The translations under genes and the position numbers were made by a program. DNA of 35,926 bases from contig JALERT010000138.1 of the NCBI GenBank assembly GCA_022764445.1, positions 1-35,926 on the forward strand. The letters are read 5' to 3'. The notes below the pieces were generated by a model. It ran no database searches. It was not told where the DNA came from and saw only the letters and a list, made by a program, of their open reading frames with translations. Below are positions 28,208 through 35,926 of the stretch, piece by piece (the stretch's first letter is position 1; each line of letters opens with the position of its first letter). This DNA is from Lachnospiraceae bacterium. GTDB lineage: Bacteria > Bacillota > Clostridia > Lachnospirales > Lachnospiraceae.

Positions 28208-28651
28208 TTAGTACTCTTCTTCGACTTCTTCCTCTTTCTCGCTGATATCATTAACAGGCTTTTCAAGTCCTTCAATTGTAATGTTATTCTTCTCAGCATA
28301 ATCCCAAAGAGCTGCATGAATAGCTTCTTCGGCAAGAAGGGAACAATGAACCTTTACAGGAGGAAGACCATCAAGTGCCTCCATAACTGCCTTATTTGTA
28401 ACTTCTAGAGCTTCCTGTACTGTCTTACCTTTTACAAGCTCTGTAGCCATACTGCTTGTAGCAACTGCTGCACCACAGCCAAAAGTTTTGAATTTAACAT
28501 CCTGTATTACATTATTGTCATCTATATCAAGATACATACGCATAATGTCACCACATTTTGCATTACCTACTGTACCTACGCCACTGGCGTTTTCTATTTC
28601 TCCCATATTTCTTGGATTATTGAAATGATCCATTACTTTCTCACTGTACAT
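28208..28651 (-). CDS. NifU/IscU-like Fe-S cluster scaffold protein
   Basis: 147 aa; MYSEKVMDHFNNPRNMGEIENASGVGTVGNAKCGDIMRMYLDI, FKTFGCGAAVATSS. Confidence 0.93.
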   Translation of the reverse strand: MYSEKVMDHFNNPRNMGEIENASGVGTVGNAKCGDIMRMYLDIDDNNVIQDVKFKTFGCGAAVATSSMATELVKGKTVQEALEVTNKAVMEALDGLPPVKVHCSLLAEEAIHAALWDYAEKNNITIEGLEKPVNDISEKEEEVEEEY

Positions 28652-29844
28652 TATTGCACCTCTTTCTTTTCTTTTTTCACAAAATCTTCGTATAATGGTG
28701 ACATGCTTCTTAATCTCTCAATAATCTCTTTAAGCTTGTCTACCGTATAATCTACTTCTTCCATTGTATTTTTCTCTGATATTGTCAGTCGTAAAGAACC
28801 ATGAGCTATCTCATGTGGCAGTCCGATTGCCAAAAGTACATGAGATGGATCAAGAGATCCTGATGTACATGCTGAACCACTGGAGCCGCATACTCCATTC
28901 TGATCAAGAAGTATAAGCATTGACTCACCTTCTATAAATCTAAAGCAGAAGTTCGCATTATTAGGAAGACGGTTTTCTCTATGACCATTAAGCCTTGAAT
29001 ATGGTATCTCTGCAAGAACTCTCTCTATAAGATGATTTCTAAGCTTCGTCTCCTTTTCCATACGACTTTCCATGTTTTTTGCTGCTAATTCAACAGCTTT
29101 ACCAATACCTACGATTCCCGGAACATTATGTGTACCGGCACGGCGCTTACGTTCCTGAGCTCCACCATGAATAAATGAACCAATCTTGACTCCTTTTCTG
29201 ATATACATAATTCCTATACCTTTAGGTCCATTAATCTTATGGCCGCTTGCACTAAGCATATCTATGTTCATATCATCGACATTAATTGGAATATGTCCCA
29301 ATGCCTGAACAGCATCTGTATGGAAAAGAACTCCATGTTTCTTTGCTATCTCCCCAATTTCTTTAATCGGTTCTATAGTTCCAATCTCATTATTAGCTGT
29401 CATTACTGATATAAGTATAGTATCAGGTCTGATTGCCTTCTCAACATCTTCAGGATTAACAGTACCATACTCATCTACATCAAGATAAGTAATCTCATAT
29501 CCATTTCTTTCAAGATATTCACATGTATGAAGTATCGCATGATGTTCGATTGAAGATGTTATTATATGCTTTCCTTTTGATGCATATGCCTCAGCAGTAG
29601 CTTTTAAAGCCCAGTTATCTGACTCACTTCCACCGCCTGTAAAATATATTTCTTCGGGTTTGGCACCGATAAAGTCTGCGATAGTCTTTCTTGCATCCTC
29701 CACAGCTTTCTTACTTTCACCTGCAAATGAATATATGCTTGAAGGATTACCATAATATTCTGTAAAATACGGAGTCATAGCTTCAACTACCTCCGGATAT
29801 GTCTGTGTAGTTGCCGCATTGTCCATATATATCACTTTATCCAT
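28651..29844 (-). CDS. Cysteine desulfurase (NifS/IscS-like)
   Basis: 397 aa; MDNAATTQTYPEVVEAM, SASGHKINGPKGIG, GSSGSACTSGSLDPSHVL. Confidence 0.95.
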   Translation of the reverse strand: MDKVIYMDNAATTQTYPEVVEAMTPYFTEYYGNPSSIYSFAGESKKAVEDARKTIADFIGAKPEEIYFTGGGSESDNWALKATAEAYASKGKHIITSSIEHHAILHTCEYLERNGYEITYLDVDEYGTVNPEDVEKAIRPDTILISVMTANNEIGTIEPIKEIGEIAKKHGVLFHTDAVQALGHIPINVDDMNIDMLSASGHKINGPKGIGIMYIRKGVKIGSFIHGGAQERKRRAGTHNVPGIVGIGKAVELAAKNMESRMEKETKLRNHLIERVLAEIPYSRLNGHRENRLPNNANFCFRFIEGESMLILLDQNGVCGSSGSACTSGSLDPSHVLLAIGLPHEIAHGSLRLTISEKNTMEEVDYTVDKLKEIIERLRSMSPLYEDFVKKEKKEVQ

Positions 29845-29889
29845 AATATAGTCCTCCTATTCCTAGTATCTTTATATGATTTCTTACTT

Positions 29890-29917
29890 ATTATAGCATC
29901 TTATCTTTTATTGTCAA
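29890..29917 (-). promoter_or_regulatory. Sigma-A promoter of the nifS-like operon
   Basis: TTGACA (29912-29917), 16-nt spacer, TATAAT (29890-29895), minus strand. Confidence 0.75.
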
Positions 29918-29945
29918 TATAAGAAGCATACTTAATACATCGAAT

Positions 29946-30078
29946 GTTACTGTACAGACGCAAGCTTGACACTTGCTGTCAAGCTATGCGCCAATAATTA
30001 AATTGTGCCTGCTACTATAAATATGCATTTAAAATGGGCTGTAATCGTTACTGTAGCACAATAGGTGTGTACAGTAAC
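29946..30078. repeat. Copy G: variant-ITR element with internal hairpins
   Basis: ITRs GTTACTGTAC (29946-29955)/GTACAGTAAC (30069-30078); internal GCAAGCTTGAC...GTCAAGCTATGC and ATTGTGC(CTG)CTAC...GTAGCACAAT. Confidence 0.7.
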
Positions 30079-30138
30079 CAGCGAATAATAAGTAAGATGT
30101 ATATGGTAACAATACTTAAAAGAACTTCCCTATAGAGT

Positions 30139-30171
30139 AAAAAGGAGCTCTGCATCAACAGAACTCCCTTT
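30139..30171 (-). terminator. Intrinsic terminator downstream of tRNA-Leu
   Basis: Minus strand AAAGGGAGTTCTG-TTGATG-CAGAGCTCCTTTTT. Confidence 0.85.
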
Positions 30172-30183
30172 CTTATACTCTAA

Positions 30184-30266
30184 TGCACCAGGTGGGATTT
30201 GAACCCACACGATATCGCTACCGACGGATTTTGAGTCCGTTGCGTCTGCCGTTCCGCCACTAGTGC
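30184..30266 (-). tRNA. tRNA-Leu (anticodon CAA)
   Basis: GCACTAGTGGCGGAACGGCAGACGCAACGGACTCAAAATCCGTCGGTAGCGATATCGTGTGGGTTCAAATCCCACCTGGTGCA; 7-bp acceptor stem, anticodon loop CTCAAAA, long variable arm, GGTTCAAAT T-loop. Confidence 0.95.
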
Positions 30267-30465
30267 ATTTATCTAATGCCACAACATTAGATATAATATC
30301 ATTTTTTTAATATGTTGTCAAATAAATAATGATACACTCCCTCTTAAAAACCCCTTCACTAAAACCAAGATTTTAATAATCCTTTTTGGCGTAATCAACA
30401 CAAAGATGTTTGATTAATTCAAAAAAAATTGATCTGCAAAATAATAAACTTAATAATCTAAATAA

Positions 30466-30516
30466 AAAACCTAATACTGTAAACATGTTATATGTAGACA
30501 ATATTAGGTTTTACTT
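30466..30516 (-). terminator. Intrinsic terminator of the CheY-like gene
   Basis: AAAACCTAATATTG...CAGTATTAGGTTTTTTATTT on the minus strand. Confidence 0.75.
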
Positions 30517-30530
30517 ATGTAATTATAAAA

Positions 30531-30893
30531 TTAACCGATTACTTTCTTCACGGCTTCCAGAACTCGATCCGCCTGGAAAGGTTTTACTATGAAATCCTTG
30601 GCTCCATTCTGAATAGCTTCGATAACCATTGCCTGCTGACCCATTGCAGAACACATGATAACATTTGCTCCGCCATCAACTTCCTTAATCTTCTTAAGAG
30701 CCTGAATACCATCCATCTCAGGCATTGTAATATCGAGTGTTACTAAATCCGGTTTTAATTCTGAATACTTCTGAACGGCAACAACACCATTCTCTGCTTC
30801 TCCTACGACATTATAACCACCCTTCGTTAAAATGTCCTTAACCATCATTCTCATGAAAGCAGCATCATCAACAACTAAAATATTATTTCCCAT
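30531..30893 (-). CDS. CheY-like single-domain response regulator
   Basis: ILVVDDAAFMRMMVKDIL, LVTLDITMPEMDGIQAL, KPFQ. Start at MGNN following AGGGAGA. Confidence 0.9.
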   Translation of the reverse strand: MGNNILVVDDAAFMRMMVKDILTKGGYNVVGEAENGVVAVQKYSELKPDLVTLDITMPEMDGIQALKKIKEVDGGANVIMCSAMGQQAMVIEAIQNGAKDFIVKPFQADRVLEAVKKVIG

Positions 30894-31034
30894 GGTCATT
30901 CTCCCTTGCAATAAAATTGTATATCAAGCCCTAAATAAATACACCTCATGATACAGTTGCACATAACTGTTCATGAAATATAGAATATAGCTTTCCTTGC
31001 TTTCGTCGTCTGAACAGACTACAACTATGTGTGT

Positions 31035-31063
31035 ATTATATATCTTTTGATATTATGTGTCAA
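31035..31063 (-). promoter_or_regulatory. Sigma-A promoter of the CheY-like gene
   Basis: TTGACA (31058-31063), 17-nt spacer, TATAAT (31035-31040), minus strand. Confidence 0.8.
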
Positions 31064-31087
31064 GCAAAAACCCTCTTTTTATGCGTA

Positions 31088-31125
31088 GTTATAGTTCACG
31101 CGTTACATTCATAAATCACTGTAAG
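31088..31125 (+). repeat. Copy H: degenerate ITR-element remnant
   Basis: GTTATAGTTCACGCGTTACATTCATAAATCACTGTAAG; shares CATTCATAAA with copy B. Confidence 0.45.
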
Positions 31126-31139
31126 CCATACATTTCCAA

Positions 31140-31592
31140 TCAGTAATATTTATTACTCCCCCATAAATTGCTTTTCTTTAAGTCAACATATTCACTGTAA
31201 GCCTGTTCAAGCATCTGTTTTTCATTGGAATATTTGAGCAAATGATATGCCTCATGGTACTTATAATATCCCGAATCCACAAAAAATTCTTCTCTTTGCG
31301 GTTTACTGTAATAGCTGTCTGCCATCATAAGATACCAATGAACATTCTTTACTACTGTGTCACCAGGTGTATTGAAAGAATACTGGCTTTTTCCTACATA
31401 TTTAATAATACTGGCTGATACGCCGGTCTCTTCCCTGACTTCTCTAAGAGCTGTTTCCTTATACTCTTCTTCCGGTTCGACAGTTCCCTTAGGCAGAACC
31501 CATCCGTCGTATCTGTTTCTGTAATTTTTATACAACAGTAAAACCTTTCCTCTAAAAATTACTACACCGCCACAACTTGTTGCCTCAATCAT
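31140..31592 (-). CDS. NUDIX hydrolase
   Basis: 150 aa; LPKGTVEPEEEYKETALREVREETGV matches the Nudix box GX5EX7REUXEEXGU. Confidence 0.93.
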   Translation of the reverse strand: MIEATSCGGVVIFRGKVLLLYKNYRNRYDGWVLPKGTVEPEEEYKETALREVREETGVSASIIKYVGKSQYSFNTPGDTVVKNVHWYLMMADSYYSKPQREEFFVDSGYYKYHEAYHLLKYSNEKQMLEQAYSEYVDLKKSNLWGSNKYY

Positions 31593-31682
31593 TGCAAACC
31601 CTCCTTGACCGGCGTATCTGTTATCTGATTATAAGTATAACCTTTTTGACCAATCTTTACAACAACATTTCATCTTATGTCA

Positions 31683-31697
31683 GGTGTGTACAGTAAC
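31683..31697 (+). repeat. Copy I: solitary variant ITR end
   Basis: GGTGTGTACAGTAAC, identical to the right end of copy G. Confidence 0.45.
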
Positions 31698-31741
31698 GTA
31701 CAACAACATAGCAACTGTAAGCCCTAGTGTACTGACACAAA

Positions 31742-33238
31742 TTAACCAAGATACTCCTCAAACATCTTTTTTGCTATAGGGATTGCATACTGGCTTCCCG
31801 TACCTGCACCTTCTACAACTATGCTTACAGCAATCTTTGGATTGTCGGCAGGTGCAAATCCAACAAACCATGCATGGGATGTTCCCTCTTCGTCAAACTC
31901 TGCTGAGCCTGTCTTTCCTGCGACCCGATATGACATTCCGCTAAGCGATGTACCTGTACCACTATTTACAACTTCTTTCATCAGCCTTTTCATAATCTCG
32001 GCAACTGACTTATCTACTATCTGCCCCATCGAATCAGGATTATATTGTTTTACGACTCTGCCTGCTTCATTTTCTGTATGATCCACGATATATGGTCTCA
32101 TCATTTCACCATTGTTGGCTAAAGCAGAAGTTATCATCGCATTAAACATAGGAGTAATCTGTGTTTTTCCCTGTCCTATGGCAGTCTGGACAATTTCTCC
32201 TTTATCAGATTTATTGTCAAGTACAAAACTGCTTTTATTATTTTCAAATCCAAGCTTTATCTTTTTATTAAAGCCAAATCTTTCACACAGCTTACGGAAA
32301 GATGATATATTAAGACCTACTCCTATATTGGCAAATGATGTATTACATGATTTTGCAAATGAATTTTTCAAATCAAGTGCTCCATGGGATTCACCGCCAT
32401 AACAGTTGATATTATTTCCTTCAAAAGAATCTGAACCATCACATATATATCTGTACTTTTTATACATTTCCTTATTCTCCATGATGTACTCCATGGCAGT
32501 CATAATTTTAAAAGTAGATCCTGGCGGATAAAGTCCCTGCGTCGCCCTGTTAAGAAGTGCCGAATTATCTTCAGAGTCCTCCACAAGTTCATCCCATTCC
32601 TGAAGTACGGTATTTGGATCATAGTCAGGCTTTGAAAGCATTGTCAGTATCTTACCAGTAGAAGGTTCTAAAGCCACTACTGCGCCCTTATATCCTCCCA
32701 GCGCATCATAAGCAGTCTTTTGAAGTCCGGCATCCAGTGTCGTTATAACACTATCGCCCTGACTCTTTTCTCCACGGAAGATATTTATAAGCTGCTTAAG
32801 AGGATTAGAATGAGATGTAAGAAGCGGATAACATTGTGACAGTTCAACACCTGTCATACTGTTATCAACTCTTCCTACTGCATGGCAGAAAACATCATTG
32901 TACGGATAATATCTCTTTTCCGAACCATCTTTTCCTTTTTCCGTCTTGGCAAGGACTTTTTTATCTGATGAATAAATCGTTCCTCTTACAATACGCTTAG
33001 CAAGCAATTCCTGTCGTTTGTTATATGGATTATTTATAACCTCGTCTGCATCTACTGCCATAAAGTAAACAAGATATCCTATCATTCCAAGAAAAACAGC
33101 AACAACACAATACGTTATAATAAGTACCTGTGCGTTTCCACGTCTTTCTTCTTTTCTGGCAGCCTTCTCAGCCTTCCGTCTGCTTTTTTTATCTTTCTGA
33201 TTTACGTTTTCTATTTCTTTCTGTGATTTTCTGCTCAT
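31742..33238 (-). CDS. Class B penicillin-binding protein (transpeptidase)
   Basis: 498 aa; TQGLYPPGSTFKIMTA (SxxK), SCN, and KTGSAE motifs, with an N-terminal TM. Confidence 0.93.
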   Translation of the reverse strand: MSRKSQKEIENVNQKDKKSRRKAEKAARKEERRGNAQVLIITYCVVAVFLGMIGYLVYFMAVDADEVINNPYNKRQELLAKRIVRGTIYSSDKKVLAKTEKGKDGSEKRYYPYNDVFCHAVGRVDNSMTGVELSQCYPLLTSHSNPLKQLINIFRGEKSQGDSVITTLDAGLQKTAYDALGGYKGAVVALEPSTGKILTMLSKPDYDPNTVLQEWDELVEDSEDNSALLNRATQGLYPPGSTFKIMTAMEYIMENKEMYKKYRYICDGSDSFEGNNINCYGGESHGALDLKNSFAKSCNTSFANIGVGLNISSFRKLCERFGFNKKIKLGFENNKSSFVLDNKSDKGEIVQTAIGQGKTQITPMFNAMITSALANNGEMMRPYIVDHTENEAGRVVKQYNPDSMGQIVDKSVAEIMKRLMKEVVNSGTGTSLSGMSYRVAGKTGSAEFDEEGTSHAWFVGFAPADNPKIAVSIVVEGAGTGSQYAIPIAKKMFEEYLG

Positions 33239-33279
33239 CTGATTCCCCCCTTAGGATAACAATCATTCACTTCGTTCAT
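33235..33279 (-). CDS. 14-aa small ORF (MNEVNDCYPKGGIR), coupled by ATGA to the PBP gene
   Basis: AAGGAGG-AATCATC-ATG; its TGA overlaps the PBP ATG. Confidence 0.45.
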   Translation of the reverse strand: MNEVNDCYPKGGIR

Positions 33280-33293
33280 GATGATTCCTCCTT
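33249..33293 (-). repeat. 45-bp direct repeat, PBP-proximal copy
   Basis: CCTTAGGATAACAATCATTCACTTCGTTCATGATGATTCCTCCTT on the plus strand, identical to 33390-33434. Confidence 0.95.
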
Positions 33294-33296
33294 AAA

Positions 33297-33341
33297 ATAA
33301 TGTAGTGGCACGATTGATTGCATCAATCCTGCCAAATCAGT
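33297..33341 (-). repeat. Pre-SD hairpin repeat, copy 2
   Basis: Minus strand GACTGATTTGGCAGGATTGATGCAATCAATCGTGCCACTACATTATT, upstream of AAGGAGG. Confidence 0.6.
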
Positions 33342-33420
33342 CGGAATCATTAACATCCCAAGGAATCCTCCCATCTTCGATGGGTCCCTCCTTAGGATAA
33401 CAATCATTCACTTCGTTCAT
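33337..33420 (-). CDS. 27-aa small ORF (MNEVNDCYPKEGPIEDGRIPWDVNDSD), coupled by ATGA to ftsW/rodA
   Basis: The ATG overlaps the TGA of the FtsW/RodA gene; the AAGGAGG SD lies inside the 3' end of that gene. Confidence 0.45.
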   Translation of the reverse strand: MNEVNDCYPKEGPIEDGRIPWDVNDSD

Positions 33421-33434
33421 GATGATTCCTCCTT
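33390..33434 (-). repeat. 45-bp direct repeat, FtsW/RodA-proximal copy
   Basis: Identical to 33249-33293; contains the last codons of the FtsW/RodA gene. Confidence 0.95.
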
Positions 33435-34796
33435 CTCATCAAGCACATACATTCCCTGGATTATGCTAAAAAGTATTATCGTACTGATAACGGAACTTCC
33501 GCCGTAACTTACAAGTGGAAGTGTTACACCTGTTGAAGGTATGAATTTTGTTACACCACCTATTGTCAAAAATACCTGAAATACATACTCAACGCTAAGT
33601 CCAAGTGCTGTTAGTTTATAAAATCTCCTTGTCATCTTAAGAGATATATTGATAAACATGATAAAACAGCTTATCTCAACAAGAATAAGGCATATTCCAA
33701 AAAATGCTCCAAGTTCTTCACATAAGGCAGAGAATATGAAATCAGATTCTGCAACAGGTATTTTATTCGGCATGCCTTCTCCAAGTCCCATTCCAAACCA
33801 TCCGCCTGTTCCTATGGCAAAGAGTGACTGTGCCACCTGGTATCCCTGTTTTGCGATGGTACTCCATGGATCTCTCCAGGCAATGACTCTGTTCTGTACA
33901 TGTGTAAACAAATGATATGCGATGACAGCGGCTGCCATACCGGCTCCCAGACCTGCACCAAAGTAAATTATGTTCTGAGTGGCAACATAAAGTATGACAA
34001 GATATGTTATAAAAAATATAAGTGCTGCACCAAGATCCTTTTCAGCAACGAGTATAAGTACATGAATTGCAGCGACAATTGTCACCTTAACCACATCATG
34101 GAACTCTGTGGATTTGGCAAGAAGGGCTGCTGCAAAGAATACAAATATAATCTTAACAAATTCTGAAGGCTGTAATGCAAAGCCTCCTATTTTAATCCAG
34201 TTACGTGCTCCATACATTTCTTTACCTATTACAAATACAAGAGCAAGCAGGAGTATACCTATAACAGCATAAAACCATCCAAACCTGTCAAAATATTTAA
34301 ATTTTTCTATAAGATAAGGAATAAAAAGTCCTACAAGGCTTATCCCGGCTGCAAACATCATTTGTCTTGTCACATTGGTAAGACTTAACCTCTCTATCAT
34401 AATAAAACCTATCATGAGAAGCATAAGCATATTGTTAAGAACTATTTTGGACATTCCTTCATATACATACGGATATGCCTTTCCTACAAATATAAGAAAT
34501 GCAAGCTGCAATAGATAAAATACAAGTATTTTCATATCCAGACTATTAAGAAACAGTACTAGAGAGCATATAAAATGTATAATATACATTATTCTTTTCT
34601 GCTTTTTGTATACTTTTTCCTTCCTATCCTTATCTTTTCCAATAAATACAGTAAAGCAGTGCCATGTATATATTGCAAATAAGAAAATTATTATATACTT
34701 TGAGCTTTCTACCAGTATTGAATGAAATACTCCTATAAAGTTCATATCTCCGAATATGTCCATCAATTTCTGTGCTGCTTTTTGTTTATCCATCAT
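33417..34796 (-). CDS. FtsW/RodA/SpoVE-family SEDS protein
   Basis: 459 aa multi-TM; GARNWIKIGGFALQPSEFVKI, AEKDLGAALIFF, FIPSTGVTLPLVSYGGSSVIS. Confidence 0.93.
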   Translation of the reverse strand: MMDKQKAAQKLMDIFGDMNFIGVFHSILVESSKYIIIFLFAIYTWHCFTVFIGKDKDRKEKVYKKQKRIMYIIHFICSLVLFLNSLDMKILVFYLLQLAFLIFVGKAYPYVYEGMSKIVLNNMLMLLMIGFIMIERLSLTNVTRQMMFAAGISLVGLFIPYLIEKFKYFDRFGWFYAVIGILLLALVFVIGKEMYGARNWIKIGGFALQPSEFVKIIFVFFAAALLAKSTEFHDVVKVTIVAAIHVLILVAEKDLGAALIFFITYLVILYVATQNIIYFGAGLGAGMAAAVIAYHLFTHVQNRVIAWRDPWSTIAKQGYQVAQSLFAIGTGGWFGMGLGEGMPNKIPVAESDFIFSALCEELGAFFGICLILVEISCFIMFINISLKMTRRFYKLTALGLSVEYVFQVFLTIGGVTKFIPSTGVTLPLVSYGGSSVISTIILFSIIQGMYVLDEKEESS

Positions 34797-34876
34797 TTCC
34801 TCCGGTTATTATCTTTTAATTACTGTTTACACCTGTGATGATTGCAATATAATTATTGGTGCATAGCTTGATTATC

Positions 34877-35926
34877 TTACTCAACACCATTTATATAATG
34901 TCCTGTCTGTGACGGCTCATCACACTGTCCCATAAGTATATTATTGACCTTGTCCTTATCTTCAACCGTAAAATCATACCTGAAATTTCTTATGCCTTTA
35001 TCATATAATTCATCTTCATATTCCATAAGTGACAGAGTTTCTTTCTGATAAATTGTATTGTAGCAGTATTTACAATAATTAACATCTATAAATTCTCTGC
35101 CTTTCATATCTTTTATCATAATCTGCCTGTTCATTCCTTTTCCCGATATCATGGCGCATGTATCGGTATTATATGATACACACTGTGCAGATACTATCAT
35201 AGGTATGTGGGTATAAATTATCATCTCTGCCCCAGGCTTATCCGTAAGACATCTCATCTCATATGATGTAAGCTCGTATGGTATCGTAAAGTTTTGAATA
35301 CCTCTGTCACGCCATAACGAATAAGACTCAGTATTCATTATATAAATTCCCGCATCAGTAACTATATCCTTTTCTTTTATGCCTGCTTTCTGCGTAAGAA
35401 ATATATACTCCTCAAGGTTTCTTATAACATAACCATCCCAAGACTTATTTATTATACTCTTCCCTGACTTAAGCTTCTTTTCCTCAGTATCCCATACATT
35501 TTTTCTAAATATATGCGGAAGCATGAGATAAGCTTTCTTGCAATTACCATGACATTTATCAAGTGCTTTTTCGAGCAGGTCGTCTGATAATAATTCTGTC
35601 TTTATATATACTTTACTTATTTTATCACTATCTGCCACAGTATCTAACTGCTCCATAGTCATAACAGAAGCTATATACGTAACATCTTTATCCTCAATAT
35701 ATTCTTCCTTATCACGCTTATCCGTACATTCTCTTTTATATCCGGCAAAATCTCTTCGCCTGAACTTTTCAAGGATGGCTTTCTTAAGCATAAGAAGTCC
35801 CTCTCTTCTAAGATTCTTCAGGACTCCCACAGGAAGAAATAAGTCACCTTTAAGTTCTATATCAAGTTTTGCAAATTCAAACTCACTATTACCCGTCTGC
35901 ATAATGCTCTTTCTTACTGATGCATC
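34877..35926 (-). CDS. Peptidase U32-family protein, 5' end beyond the window
   Basis: Frame open to the window edge (DASVRKSIMQTGNSEFEFAKLDIELKGDLFLPVGVLKNLRREGLLML...); SVRKSIMQTGNSEFEF and DLFLPVGVLKNLRREGL resemble the U32 C-terminal region. Confidence 0.75.
   Translation of the reverse strand, partial: DASVRKSIMQTGNSEFEFAKLDIELKGDLFLPVGVLKNLRREGLLMLKKAILEKFRRRDFAGYKRECTDKRDKEEYIEDKDVTYIASVMTMEQLDTVADSDKISKVYIKTELLSDDLLEKALDKCHGNCKKAYLMLPHIFRKNVWDTEEKKLKSGKSIINKSWDGYVIRNLEEYIFLTQKAGIKEKDIVTDAGIYIMNTESYSLWRDRGIQNFTIPYELTSYEMRCLTDKPGAEMIIYTHIPMIVSAQCVSYNTDTCAMISGKGMNRQIMIKDMKGREFIDVNYCKYCYNTIYQKETLSLMEYEDELYDKGIRNFRYDFTVEDKDKVNNILMGQCDEPSQTGHYINGVE

Noticed and set aside
30410-30592. ORF 30410-30592 (+)
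   Set aside because: Overlaps the terminator and 3' end of the CheY-like gene, with AT-rich low-complexity translation.
30911-31020. 16-aa ORF MNSYVQLYHEVYLFRA in the CheY-like gene leader
   Set aside because: No properly spaced SD; the region is better read as an imperfect hairpin (CATGA-CAGTT/AACTG-TCATG).

Overview
The window looks like a low-GC Firmicutes chromosome, probably Lachnospiraceae-like (inferred from gene content and style, not tested). Most genes are on the minus strand and are housekeeping: tpiA(partial)-pgk-gap; nrdG; a sigma-factor-like protein without region 4; a flavin reductase; PHP and YihY proteins (plus strand); a SpoIID-like protein; a Gld-type ABC system; cyclophilin; a truncated-looking peptide-binding protein; SpoIIM-like; coaE; polA; an orphan zf-HC2 protein; sbcC/sbcD; an ACP; a sulfur block (cysK, O-acetylhomoserine sulfhydrylase, mnmA, nifU-like, nifS-like); tRNA-Leu(CAA); a CheY-like protein; a NUDIX hydrolase; a PBP; FtsW/RodA; and a partial U32 peptidase. 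The main signals the ORF track does not show are: (1) a dispersed intergenic element bounded by GTTACAGTTCACRC...GYGTGAACTGTAAC inverted repeats, with internal hairpins whose stems differ completely between copies but stay complementary while the loop TTCAAGCTKGCTTG is conserved; it has full copies, deletion derivatives and a second subfamily with compensatory ITR changes; (2) an unannotated 35-aa ORF rich in Cys and Met (MERLNVFNYYNLKDDRMCFKNFICKKMVMCQDKCC) with a strong promoter and SD, upstream of the O-acetylhomoserine sulfhydrylase gene and followed by a foldable segment, a candidate sulfur-amino-acid leader peptide; (3) a 45-bp exact duplication between ftsW/rodA and the PBP gene that creates two tiny ORFs, each with an SD, joined to the flanking genes by ATGA overlaps; (4) a roughly 45-nt hairpin repeat just upstream of the SD at two unrelated loci.
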